This document shows, piece after piece, positions 9,673-19,562 of a stretch of 49,846 bases of DNA. Source of the stretch: an uncultured Prevotellaceae bacterium (GTDB lineage Bacteria > Bacteroidota > Bacteroidia > Bacteroidales > Bacteroidaceae); contig CAMKTN010000016.1 of the NCBI GenBank assembly GCA_946415705.1, positions 1 to 49,846 of the forward strand. The letters are read 5' to 3'. The notes under the pieces were generated by a model. That model saw only the letters and a list, made by a program, of their open reading frames with translations, did not search any database and was not told the DNA's origin. Every line of letters starts with the position of its first letter. The stretch's first letter is position 1. Made by a program: the position numbers and the translations under genes.

Positions 9673-11508
9673 ATGGACACCATTCACCTTCTCCCCGATT
9701 CCGTCGCCAACCAGATAGCAGCTGGCGAGGTCATCCAGCGTCCCGCCTCCGTCGTCAAGGAGTTGGTCGAGAACGCTGTGGATGCCGGTGCCAAGCGCAT
9801 CGACATTATCGCCGTGGATGCAGGGCGCACCAGCCTGCAGGTCATCGACGACGGCAAGGGCATGAGTGAGACCGATGCGCGTATGGCTTTCGAGCGCCAT
9901 GCCACGAGTAAGATCCTGGAGGCCGCCGACCTCTTCACGCTCACCACGATGGGCTTCCGCGGCGAGGCATTGCCCTCCATTGCCTCCGTGGCACAGGTGG
10001 AGCTCACCACCCGCATGGCCGACCAAGACCTGGGCACACACCTCGTCCTGGAGGGCTCGCGCATCGTCAGCCAGGAACCCACCGCCTGCGCCGTAGGCGC
10101 TAACTTCTTGATCAAGAACCTCTTCTTCAACGTCCCTGCACGTCGTAAGTTCCTGAAGAGCAACCAGACGGAACTCTCCAATATCAGCAGCGAGCTGGAC
10201 CGCATCGTACTCGTACACCCCGACATCGCCTTCACCTTCAAGCATGGCGACACCACGCTCCTGAACCTCACGCCCTCCACCCTCAAGCAGCGCATCTCCA
10301 GCGTTTTCGGCTCCCGCCTCTCGGACAACCTGCTGCCCCTGGAGGTCACCACGCCGATGGTCAGCATCTGCGGCTTCGTTGGTAAGCCCGAGTCCTCGCG
10401 CAAGCGCGGCGCCCAGCAGTTCTTCTTCGTCAACAACCGCTATATGCGGCATCCCTATTTCCACCGTGCCGTGCAGGAGGCTTTCGCACGTCTGATACCC
10501 TCCGACGAGCAGGTGCCCTATTTCATCTATCTCGATGTGCCGCCCGCAGAGATAGACGTGAACATACATCCCACCAAAACCGAGATCAAGTTCGAGAACG
10601 AGCTCGCCATCTGGCAGATCCTCCTGGCAGCCGTCCGCGAGGCCTTGGGGCGTTTCAACGCCATCCCCACGATCGACTTCGACACCGAAGGGCGCCCGGC
10701 GGACATCCCCGTCTTCAACCCCCTCGACCCCGCCACCACGGCGCGCGTGCCCCAGCCGAAAGTGCACGTGGACACCACCTATAACCCCTTTAGACCCACC
10801 CCCGACCCCTCCCCTCAGGGAGGGGAGAGCTGGCGCACAGACGGCTTTTCAGCTCCAAAAAATAAAGTTCCCCGTAATTGGGAATCTCTCTATCAAGACC
10901 TTTCCCAACCAGAGGACCAACTCCCCTCCCTCACGGGAGGGGGCGGGGGTGGGTCTTTCCTCCAATTCATAGGTACCTACATCCTCACCCCCTCGCCCGA
11001 CGGCCTGATGTTCATCGACCAGCACCGCGCACATATCCGTGTCCTCTACGACCGCTATATGAGCCAGCTGGAGAGCGCACCGCTGCCCTCGCAGCGCTAT
11101 CTCTTCCCCGAGGTCATGGAGCTCACGGCCGCCGATGCCGCCACCTTCGTCGAGGTGGAGCCCCAGCTGCAGCGCTTCGGCTTCGATGTCAACGACCTCG
11201 GCGGCGGCACCATCTCCATCGTGGGCTACCCTTCCGGCTTCGAGGGTATTGATATCCAGCGCCTGCTGACGGAACTCCTGGCGGCAGCCGCCGACCGCGG
11301 CACACTCACCGCTGAGCAGCTCTTCGGACAGATGGCTCTCACCATGGCACGCGCCGCTGCCATCCCCGTGGGGCAGGTGCTCTCGCAGACCGAGATGAGC
11401 GACCTCGTGGCGCAGCTCTTCGCCTCGCCCTCGCCCAACTACACCCCCGATGGCCACCTCATCGTCTCCATCCTCCCGCAGGACACCATAGAGAATCTAT
11501 TCAAATAG
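9673..11508 (+). CDS. mutL: DNA mismatch repair protein MutL
   Basis: Mismatch-repair ATPase linking MutS to downstream steps, 611 residues. The GHKL ATPase domain covers about residues 1-330: ENAVDAG, DDGKGM and GFRGEALPSIASV are all present. The C-terminal dimerisation domain follows a linker at about 345-440. Two palindromic elements in opposite orientation sit in that linker, encoding RPTPDPSPQGGES (about 374-385) and LPSLTGGGGGGS (about 417-428). The ATG at 9673 gives the canonical MDTIHLLPDSVANQIAAGEV. The C-terminal motif reads DQHRAHIRVLYDR, so the glutamates of the DQHA-x2-E-x4-E endonuclease motif are absent and nuclease activity is doubtful. Confidence 0.97.
   Translation: MDTIHLLPDSVANQIAAGEVIQRPASVVKELVENAVDAGAKRIDIIAVDAGRTSLQVIDDGKGMSETDARMAFERHATSKILEAADLFTLTTMGFRGEALPSIASVAQVELTTRMADQDLGTHLVLEGSRIVSQEPTACAVGANFLIKNLFFNVPARRKFLKSNQTELSNISSELDRIVLVHPDIAFTFKHGDTTLLNLTPSTLKQRISSVFGSRLSDNLLPLEVTTPMVSICGFVGKPESSRKRGAQQFFFVNNRYMRHPYFHRAVQEAFARLIPSDEQVPYFIYLDVPPAEIDVNIHPTKTEIKFENELAIWQILLAAVREALGRFNAIPTIDFDTEGRPADIPVFNPLDPATTARVPQPKVHVDTTYNPFRPTPDPSPQGGESWRTDGFSAPKNKVPRNWESLYQDLSQPEDQLPSLTGGGGGGSFLQFIGTYILTPSPDGLMFIDQHRAHIRVLYDRYMSQLESAPLPSQRYLFPEVMELTAADAATFVEVEPQLQRFGFDVNDLGGGTISIVGYPSGFEGIDIQRLLTELLAAAADRGTLTAEQLFGQMALTMARAAAIPVGQVLSQTEMSDLVAQLFASPSPNYTPDGHLIVSILPQDTIENLFK
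10793..10827 (-). repeat. Palindromic element in mutL linker (1)
   Basis: Reverse copy read in frame as RPTPDPSPQGGE. Confidence 0.92.
10921..10955 (+). repeat. Palindromic element in mutL linker (2)
   Basis: Forward copy in a different frame from the ppiC/ostA copies, read as LPSLTGGGGGGS; about 95 bp from copy 1 and inverted to it. Confidence 0.92.
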
Positions 11509-11509
11509 A

Positions 11510-11547
11510 GGCCCCTCCCCCTGCCCCTCCCCTGTTAGGGAGGGGAG
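11510..11547 (-). repeat. Palindromic element between mutL and trpS
   Basis: Reverse copy 1 bp after the mutL stop; core CTCCCCTGTTAGGGAG. Confidence 0.88.
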
Positions 11548-11583
11548 TATTAAACAATTGAAATCATCTAAATTCAAATATAA

Positions 11584-12741
<1,158 letters not shown>

Positions 12742-12775
12742 CCCCTCAACCATAAACCCTCAACCCTCAACCAGA

Positions 12776-14428
12776 ATGAAGCGCTACGTCAAGCTCATAA
12801 CCCTCGCAGGCTGTCTCTGCGCAACGGCAGCCCACGCACAAGATAACGGCTACAAGCCGATGGACGATGTCAACAAAGTCGTGGACCTCACCCTCGACTC
12901 TCTGGAGAAGGTGAAGACCGCCCGCCCCGCAGCCGGCAGCAGCCGCCAGGGCGACAACCCTGTGCTCTTCCTCGTCGGTAACTCCACGATGCGCACCGGC
13001 ACCAAGGGCAATGGCGACAACGGCCAGTGGGGCTGGGGATTCTACGAACATCACTACTTCGACGCCAGCAAGATCACCGTCGAGAACCAAGCCCTCGGCG
13101 GCACCAGCTCGCGCACCTTCTACACGCAGCTGTGGCCCGACGTGAAGAAGGGCATCCGCCCGGGTGACTGGGTGATCATCGAGCTGGGGCACAACGACAA
13201 CGGCCCCTTCGACAGCGGCCGCTGCCGCGCCACCATCCGCGGCATCTCACCCACCGACAGCCTCGTGGTGACCCTCAAGGAAGGCCCCCACAAAGGCGAG
13301 CAGGAAACCGTCTATAGCTATGGCGAGTATATGCGTCGGTTTGTGCGCGAGACACGTGCGCTGGGCGCACACCCCATTCTCATGAGCCTCACACCCAGAA
13401 AGAAACAAGTGGGGGAGGGCTGGGAACCCGTGCGCGTGGCAGACAGCTTCGGTGGTTGGGCGCGACAGGTGGCCGAGGAACTCAACGTCCCGTTCATCGA
13501 CCTCAACGAGCTGTCGGCAACCAAGTACGACCGCATGTCGCCGTGGAAGATCAACTACCACTTCTATCTCGACAATATCCACACTTCTAAGTTCGGTGCC
13601 GAACTCAACGCCCGCAGCGCCGCCGAGGGTCTCATGGCCTGCCAGCATCCCGAGCTGCAACCCCTGCAGGCCATGATGCAGAACATCGCACTGCCCACCA
13701 CCGGCGTAAAGCGCGAGAAAGGCAAGCCCGTGGTCTTCATCACCGGTGACAGCACCGTGAAGAACACCGACCGCGACACCACCGGCATGTGGGGCTGGGG
13801 CTCGCAGGCATGGCGCATCTTCGACGAGAACAAGATTACCTATATCAACTGCGCGCAGGCGGGACGCTCGCTGCGCACATACCTGCGCGAGGGACGCTGG
13901 GAGAAGGTCTATAACGACCTGCAGCCGGGCGACTTCGTGCTCATACAGTTCGGGCACAACGACATCGGCGAGCTCCACCGCGGCAAACATCGTGGCGACA
14001 TTCCGGGTGTCGCCGACACCAGCTGCGTCAGCCGCGTAGTCCTCAAGGACGAGGCCTACAACGAGGTCGTCTATAGCTTCGGCTGGTACCTCCGTAAGAT
14101 GATCGACGACTGCCGCGAGAAGGGTGCCACGCCCATCATCGTCAGCCTCACGCCGCGCAACGAATGGCCCGACGGCCAGCATATCGAGCGCCGCAACGAC
14201 AGCTACGGCCAGTGGTATCGCGCCGTCGCCGAGCAGACAGGCACCACCTTCCTGGACCTGCATAACATTACCGCCGACGCCCTCGATGCCATCGGTCCCG
14301 AGGCCGCCAAGGCATACTACTGCGGCGACCACACCCACACCTCCCTCCGCGGTGCCCGCCTCAACGCCCTCGGCATCGCCATCGCCCTCCGCCGCACCAG
14401 CAGCGACTTGGCTAAATACCTGAAGTAA
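12776..14428 (+). CDS. Secreted tandem SGNH esterase (rhamnogalacturonan acetylesterase-like)
   Basis: 550 residues. The ATG at 12776 gives a clean signal peptide (MKRYVKLITLAGCLCATAAHAQ); an earlier in-frame start would run inside trpS. Two SGNH-hydrolase domains in tandem: the first has GNST (block I, Asp replaced by Asn), GGTSSRTF, ELGHND and DNIHTS; the second has GDST, AGRSLRTY, QFGHND and GDHTHTS. Both keep Ser, Gly, Asn and the C-terminal Asp/His. This pattern matches CE12-type acetylesterases that remove acetyl groups from pectin. Together with the rhamnose genes in the window it suggests rhamnogalacturonan use; substrate is inferred. A strong terminator hairpin follows. Confidence 0.85.
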   Translation: MKRYVKLITLAGCLCATAAHAQDNGYKPMDDVNKVVDLTLDSLEKVKTARPAAGSSRQGDNPVLFLVGNSTMRTGTKGNGDNGQWGWGFYEHHYFDASKITVENQALGGTSSRTFYTQLWPDVKKGIRPGDWVIIELGHNDNGPFDSGRCRATIRGISPTDSLVVTLKEGPHKGEQETVYSYGEYMRRFVRETRALGAHPILMSLTPRKKQVGEGWEPVRVADSFGGWARQVAEELNVPFIDLNELSATKYDRMSPWKINYHFYLDNIHTSKFGAELNARSAAEGLMACQHPELQPLQAMMQNIALPTTGVKREKGKPVVFITGDSTVKNTDRDTTGMWGWGSQAWRIFDENKITYINCAQAGRSLRTYLREGRWEKVYNDLQPGDFVLIQFGHNDIGELHRGKHRGDIPGVADTSCVSRVVLKDEAYNEVVYSFGWYLRKMIDDCREKGATPIIVSLTPRNEWPDGQHIERRNDSYGQWYRAVAEQTGTTFLDLHNITADALDAIGPEAAKAYYCGDHTHTSLRGARLNALGIAIALRRTSSDLAKYLK

Positions 14429-14441
14429 TCATAGAACACGA

Positions 14442-14477
14442 AAGAGCCCCCTCCGCGACGCTGCGAAGGGGGCTCTT
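14442..14477. terminator. Bidirectional hairpin terminator
   Basis: AAGAGCCCCCTCCGC at 14442-14456 pairs with GCGAAGGGGGCTCTT at 14463-14477 (one mismatch). It lies between the convergent esterase and ABC-permease genes and can serve both strands. Confidence 0.8.
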
Positions 14478-14487
14478 CATTTATCGG

Positions 14488-15675
14488 TTAATCGAGGACG
14501 CTGCGGCCGACGGCTTTGCGGATCTCGAAGTAGTAGATGAGCCAGGTGAGGAGGAAGTAGATGCCGGTGAGGATCCACATCCGCTGGAGCTCGAAGTGGC
14601 AGTCACCCATGGAGGCTCCCATGCACTGGATGCGCACGTAGGCGTTGGCGCCGTAGGTGGAGGGGAAGATGCTGCCGACGGCTTTCCAGAAGGGCGGCAC
14701 AGAGGCTCCGGGCCAGCTGACACCCGTGAGGAAGAGCAGGGGGATGGACATGAACACGAAGAGCAGGATGCAGTCTTCGCGGCGGTAGATGAAGCTGGAC
14801 CAGAACATGGCCATGAAGGTGCTGGCGGCCACGTAAGGCACGAGCATGCCCACAATCTCCCAGAAGTGTCCGAGGTTGGGTAGTCCGAACCAGTGGGTCA
14901 CGCACACGGTCATGTAGATGCCCATGAGCATGAACATGAGGAAGTGGACGAGGGCCTTGCCGAGGACGATGGCCAGCGCGTTCTTATAGTGCTTCGTGGG
15001 TGGGATGACGAGGCCGCGGAAGCGCTCGCGCGAGCGACCCATGGACATGCCGACGCAGAGGCAGAGAGCCTGCTGCACGATGAGCATGAGGACGGCAGGG
15101 ATGAGGAAGGCGGCGAAACCGCCGGCGGAGTTGTAGAGCTTGACTTCCTCGAAGCGGATGGGCCACCGCGCCAGGCTTTCCTCGCGGGCGGTGGTGGCAT
15201 CACCCTGGCGCTCCAGGACTTTGATGTTGCGGTTGAGCTCCTGCGCCACGTTGATGACGGCCAGATACTCGACCTTGTAGTAGAGCATGGAGGTGAGGTC
15301 GCTGTAGAGACCCACGACGGCCTGCTGGCCGCGCCAGAGGCGTTCGTTGAACTCGCGGGGGATGTGCAGGATGCCGAAGACGCGGCGCTGGCGCATGAGC
15401 TCCCGGGCCTGCTCCATGTCGGTGCAGTGGGTGGCCACCTCCACCTCGGGGGTGGCATCGACGCGGCGGATGAAGTCGCGGCTGCGTCCTGTCATGCTGT
15501 CATCGACCACGCAGATGGGCAGCTCGCGCTGTGTCTCGGTGTTGTAGATGAGAGCATAGAGGAGAGGGTAGGCGAGGGGCAGGAGAATCATGAAGATGAG
15601 GATGCCCTCGTCTTTCACGATCTCGCTGAGCTCGTCGAGCCAGACGTGTATGATGGGGAACTTAGGCTTTCTCAT
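14488..15675 (-). CDS. ABC-2 type exporter permease (YhhJ/YbhR-like), second copy
   Basis: 395 residues, inner membrane. An N-terminal transmembrane segment (ILIFMILLPLAYPLLYALIYN) is followed by a large periplasmic domain (about residues 50-180) and then five hydrophobic segments in the C-terminal half, the ABC-2 membrane layout. Its start overlaps the stop of the preceding permease by 4 bp, so the two are translated together and probably form a heterodimer. The operon also has an HlyD-type adaptor and TolC-type channel but no nucleotide-binding protein, which must come from elsewhere. Substrate unknown; in Gammaproteobacteria such systems export drugs or cations. Confidence 0.88.
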   Translation of the reverse strand: MRKPKFPIIHVWLDELSEIVKDEGILIFMILLPLAYPLLYALIYNTETQRELPICVVDDSMTGRSRDFIRRVDATPEVEVATHCTDMEQARELMRQRRVFGILHIPREFNERLWRGQQAVVGLYSDLTSMLYYKVEYLAVINVAQELNRNIKVLERQGDATTAREESLARWPIRFEEVKLYNSAGGFAAFLIPAVLMLIVQQALCLCVGMSMGRSRERFRGLVIPPTKHYKNALAIVLGKALVHFLMFMLMGIYMTVCVTHWFGLPNLGHFWEIVGMLVPYVAASTFMAMFWSSFIYRREDCILLFVFMSIPLLFLTGVSWPGASVPPFWKAVGSIFPSTYGANAYVRIQCMGASMGDCHFELQRMWILTGIYFLLTWLIYYFEIRKAVGRSVLD

Positions 15676-16847
15676 TCGCGGTAGTTTTTATGGAGCATAG
15701 CATCTTTCAGGCGCCACGCGAAGAACTGCGGCAGCAGGTAGATGAATATCAAGATCACGACACTGCCCCATACATAGGAGATGGAGTAGCCGTTGAGGGC
15801 CTGATTGACGTAGATGACAAAATAATGGTGGAGGGGGAAAATCTCGGCCAGCCACTGGAAGGGCTCGTACATGGCCGACACGGGGAAGGAGAAGCCCGCC
15901 AGCGAGAACTGCATCACGCCCAGCAGCGAGCAGGCCGACATGGCCATACGCATCTGCCCAGGGAAGGCCTCGAACATGAGCAGTCCGAAGCCCTGCGACG
16001 CCAGCACAGCGAGAAACCCCCACAGCATCATGCGGGGGATGCCGCAGGCGCATGGGAATTCGAGGTAGCTGTAGAATACGAAGTCAAAGAGCCACATCAT
16101 AAGCGTGAAGGTGACGGTGTGCACGGAGAGCTTGCCGAAGATGGCGACAGCCATGTTGCCATCGCACAGCTCATAGAGCTTCTTCTGCTGGCCGCGCTTC
16201 CACTCGCTGCCGAAGGTGTAGCTGGTGGTCAGCATGATGACGAGCATCAGCAGACCGGGCACAATGAGGTTCGTGAGTACCACGGAGTAGTTCAGGTGGG
16301 GGTTGCCCAGCGGGTGGGCTTCGATGACGATGGGCTGCAGGGTGCCCATGATCTGGGCGTCGGTCTTACCCTTGGCACGCATCACGGCACGCGTCATGGC
16401 CAAGCCGGCCATCTCACTCATCTTGCGCATGTCCTTCATGAGGAGCGAGGCGGCGATGTAGTAGGTGTCGTTGGTGTAGAACGACATGACGGGCTGCCGC
16501 TGTGTAAGGGCGGCCTCGGTGGTGCCCTTGGGGATGCGGAAGATGGCGTAGATCTCGCCGCGCTGCATGGCCTGGCGTGCCTCGGTGAAGCTCTTGGTCG
16601 TGATGACGAAGTTCGTCTCCTGCATTGTCCCCAGGATACGCGTGAGCTGACGAGTGACATGGGTGTCATCCTCATCGACCAGCGCTGCGGGCAGCTTCGT
16701 GGGAAGACCCGCGTCCATGAGGCTCGTGAACAGCCACAGGAAACCCAGCGGCGCCACGAACATGATCATCAGGAAGATGGGGCGGCGGCCGAAGGCGCGC
16801 ACCTCACGCATCATGATTTCCCAGATATTGTTTAATGCTTTCAGCAT
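15672..16847 (-). CDS. ABC-2 type exporter permease (YhhJ/YbhS-like), first copy
   Basis: 391 residues, inner membrane; paralogous in layout to the next gene. It has an N-terminal transmembrane segment (FLMIMFVAPLGFLWLFTSLM), a periplasmic domain to about residue 180, then a block of membrane helices (LIVPGLLMLVIMLTTSYTFG onward). It starts 9 bp after the adaptor gene and overlaps the following permease by 4 bp. Probable partner of that permease in a tripartite ABC exporter. No ATP-binding motifs are present in either protein. Confidence 0.88.
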   Translation of the reverse strand: MLKALNNIWEIMMREVRAFGRRPIFLMIMFVAPLGFLWLFTSLMDAGLPTKLPAALVDEDDTHVTRQLTRILGTMQETNFVITTKSFTEARQAMQRGEIYAIFRIPKGTTEAALTQRQPVMSFYTNDTYYIAASLLMKDMRKMSEMAGLAMTRAVMRAKGKTDAQIMGTLQPIVIEAHPLGNPHLNYSVVLTNLIVPGLLMLVIMLTTSYTFGSEWKRGQQKKLYELCDGNMAVAIFGKLSVHTVTFTLMMWLFDFVFYSYLEFPCACGIPRMMLWGFLAVLASQGFGLLMFEAFPGQMRMAMSACSLLGVMQFSLAGFSFPVSAMYEPFQWLAEIFPLHHYFVIYVNQALNGYSISYVWGSVVILIFIYLLPQFFAWRLKDAMLHKNYRE

Positions 16848-16856
16848 CGCAGTGTG

Positions 16857-17843
16857 TTACTTGATGACAACTGTCATGCCGGCGAGAATGCCCTTCAGGT
16901 CGGCGTCGTTCACGGCGCGGCCCGTGACCTCGAAAGTCTTCAGATCGTATTGGTCAAGTGCCTTCGTGGCTTTCCACGTGGCGTAGCTTCCCATAACGTT
17001 CATGCTGGTGATTCGTACCTTGAGGTCGCGGTCGAGGGCGGGGACGTAGCAGTTGACTTCGGTGTCGAGGGTCATGCCGGGGAGGTAGTCCTCGCGCACC
17101 ATGAAGATGAAGCGGATGTCGTTGTCCTTGGCGATGTTCATGATGGGGGCACCAGTGCCCACGAGCTCGCCCTCCTTGGGGAAGATCTCGGTGACGGTGC
17201 CGTCGGCAGTGGCCAGTAGCACGGTCTCGTTGATGTAGCCCTGCACCTCGGTGACAGCACCGCGTGCGCGTGCTACCTGTGCGGCAGCGGCGGCCTTGTC
17301 CTCGCGGCGGGCACCCTCGCAAGCCATCTCATACTGGCTCTTGGCAGCCTTCTCGGTGGCCTGCATGGCCTTCAGCTGTGCCTCGGCCTCGTCGCGCTTC
17401 TGGGCGGGGATGACACCCTCATCGTAGAGGCGGCTCACGCGGCTGTAGGTCTTCTCGCAGACTTCCAGACCGGCCTTGGCCTTCTGCCAAAGCTCATAGG
17501 CGCCCTGGATCTCCTGTTGGCGGGCACCGTTCTGTGCCTTCTGTTCGATCGCCTTGGCGGCAGCTTCGGCAGCCTCGGCCTGCATCATCTTGGCGCGCAC
17601 CTCGGGGGAGTCCATGATGACGAGTGTGTCGCCGGCCTTCACCTTGTCGCCGGTGTGTACACGCAGTTCCTTGACACGGCTGGGCACCTTGCTGGAGACG
17701 CGGTAGTCGCTGGTCTCAGCCTGGCCCTGCAGCACCTCTTTGGGTTGGGGCAAGAAGAGGCCCACGGTGATGACTACTAAGATCACAGCCACAATCACGA
17801 GGGCAATGATCAGCAGATTGTTGAGTTTTGTTCTTTTAGCCAT
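16857..17843 (-). CDS. HlyD/EmrA-family membrane-fusion (adaptor) protein
   Basis: 328 residues. One N-terminal membrane anchor (LLIIALVIVAVILVVITVGL), then a biotinyl-lipoyl half-motif (VSSKVPSRVKELRVHTGDKV), a long alpha-helical hairpin rich in Ala, Glu and Lys (about residues 80-200), the second lipoyl half (LLATADGTVTEIFPKEGELV) and a beta-barrel end. This is the order of periplasmic adaptors that bridge an inner-membrane transporter and TolC. It lies 36 bp after the TolC-like gene and 9 bp before the first permease. Confidence 0.92.
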   Translation of the reverse strand: MAKRTKLNNLLIIALVIVAVILVVITVGLFLPQPKEVLQGQAETSDYRVSSKVPSRVKELRVHTGDKVKAGDTLVIMDSPEVRAKMMQAEAAEAAAKAIEQKAQNGARQQEIQGAYELWQKAKAGLEVCEKTYSRVSRLYDEGVIPAQKRDEAEAQLKAMQATEKAAKSQYEMACEGARREDKAAAAAQVARARGAVTEVQGYINETVLLATADGTVTEIFPKEGELVGTGAPIMNIAKDNDIRFIFMVREDYLPGMTLDTEVNCYVPALDRDLKVRITSMNVMGSYATWKATKALDQYDLKTFEVTGRAVNDADLKGILAGMTVVIK

Positions 17844-17879
17844 TGTATATGATATTTATTTTCTATTCGTAAATCCTGT

Positions 17880-19541
17880 TTATCTCAGAATACCCTTTGC
17901 GCGTTGCAGGTAGAGGTCGGCCAGGCGCACGTCGATCTGTGCGTCCACGAGGGTGGAGTGTGCCGACAGCCAGGCGGTCTGCGCCTGCAGGACGTTGGAC
18001 ACGGGGATGACGCCCTCCTGCATACCCAGATTGGCCATGCGGAGGTTCTCGTCGGCCTTGTCCTGACTGCCCTTGGCAGTGGCCAGGCGGTGCTGGGCCT
18101 CCTGCAACTTCTGGCGGTTCTGGTTCACCTGCAGGGTAATCTTCTCGCGCACCTCCTCAGCCTTCACATGGGCGATGGCCGCCTCGGCCTTGGCCTGCTT
18201 GACTTTGTAGATGCGGTCGCCCCACGTGAGGATGGGCACCTTCAGCACCACGCCCACGGTCCACATGCCGCCGAATTTCTTCTGGAAGCCGTTGTAGAGG
18301 TTGGGGTTGGAGAGCAGGTAGCCGGCGGTAAGCGCCAGGTTGGGCATGTATTCAGAGCGGGCCACCTTCACCTGCTGGTCCTTCACCTTGGCGGCGATGT
18401 CCAGGGCGCGCAGCTCGGCGCGGTTCTGCATGGCGGTCTCCACGGCGTTGACCTCGTCGGCAGCGCTCACGAGCTCGCCCATGTTGGGGGTGTCGGAAGC
18501 CTCAAAGGTGGCTTGGGCATTCGCGGGCTCGTCGGTCAGACGGAACTCGCTGTCGAGGGGCAGGCCGCAGAGTTGTGCCAGCGCCATGCGTGAGAGGGCG
18601 AGACCGTTATCTACTTGGATGACGGCCACCTCAGCCTCGTTGAGCTTCACCTTCACGGAGAGGCCGTCAGCCTTCGTGGCCAAGCCTTCGGAGATGATCT
18701 TCTCCACATCGCTGTCCAACTTCTGGACGGTGCTGAGGAAACTCTCGGCCAGCTGCTTCTTGCTCTGCAGGGCCACGATGCGCCAGTAGGCTTCGTCCAC
18801 GCTCACCAGCAGGTTCTGTTCCTCCATGGTGTGCTGCTCGCCAGCGGCCTGCTCGGCCAGGCGTGTGATCTTGTCATAAGCACGGATCTTGCCACCCATG
18901 TACAGGGGCTGTGTCAGCATCACGGTGGCGCCGAACATGTTGCGCGTGTCGGTGTGGAAGGCATCTACGATGCTCTGACCTGTCCCGTCCAGCATGGACG
19001 TGATGCCGCTCAACATGCCGTCGAAGGCCATGGCGGCCTGCTGCAGGTAGGGGCCGGCAATCTGCTGCACCATGTTAGGGCTTTGCAGCAGCTGTGCCAG
19101 CTGCGGGTTCTGCGCCAGCATGGCCAGCACCTGCGGATCCTGCATCAGCTGTGCGAACTGCGGCGTCTGCGTGAAGGCATTCCAGCGCTGCTGGAGGTTG
19201 TCCAGACGGCCGTTTACCTTGTCAGCGAGGCTGGCTTTCAGGGTGTTCGCCATGTTTGTGCCCAGGTTGTTCAGCTTGTCCTTTTGCTCATCGCTGAGCA
19301 GGGATATCTCTTTCGAAGAGTACTGATAAGTACCCACGGCATTGATGCGGGGGAAGTAGTTGGTCAGCGCACTCTTGCGTTGCCAGTGAGCGGCTTCCTG
19401 CTTGAGAGCGCTCATCTGTAACTCCTTGTTGTTCTTGATTGCCATAGCGCGACAACTGTCCAATGACAATGTCTGCTGCGCGGATGCCGTTGTGCCCAGC
19501 ATCATGAACAGCATAGGGAGTAGTAAAATACGTCGGTTCAT
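17880..19541 (-). CDS. TolC-family outer-membrane efflux protein
   Basis: Outer-membrane channel of the exporter operon. I take the ATG at 19541 (MNRRILLLPMLFMMLGTTASAQ, a good signal peptide); an ATG five codons earlier is possible. The two OEP repeats are recognisable by SLDSCRAMAIKNNKELQMSA near the N-terminus and AQTAWLSAHSTLVDAQIDV near the C-terminus. Between them, at about residues 95-190, lies an extra Gln/Pro/Leu/Met-rich segment containing PQFAQLMQDPQVLAMLAQNP and similar repeats, which is not part of the E. coli TolC fold. The gene follows hisS by about 20 bp and may be co-transcribed with it. Confidence 0.9.
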   Translation of the reverse strand: MNRRILLLPMLFMMLGTTASAQQTLSLDSCRAMAIKNNKELQMSALKQEAAHWQRKSALTNYFPRINAVGTYQYSSKEISLLSDEQKDKLNNLGTNMANTLKASLADKVNGRLDNLQQRWNAFTQTPQFAQLMQDPQVLAMLAQNPQLAQLLQSPNMVQQIAGPYLQQAAMAFDGMLSGITSMLDGTGQSIVDAFHTDTRNMFGATVMLTQPLYMGGKIRAYDKITRLAEQAAGEQHTMEEQNLLVSVDEAYWRIVALQSKKQLAESFLSTVQKLDSDVEKIISEGLATKADGLSVKVKLNEAEVAVIQVDNGLALSRMALAQLCGLPLDSEFRLTDEPANAQATFEASDTPNMGELVSAADEVNAVETAMQNRAELRALDIAAKVKDQQVKVARSEYMPNLALTAGYLLSNPNLYNGFQKKFGGMWTVGVVLKVPILTWGDRIYKVKQAKAEAAIAHVKAEEVREKITLQVNQNRQKLQEAQHRLATAKGSQDKADENLRMANLGMQEGVIPVSNVLQAQTAWLSAHSTLVDAQIDVRLADLYLQRAKGILR

Positions 19542-19562
19542 ATCATTAAAAATCATTATTTC

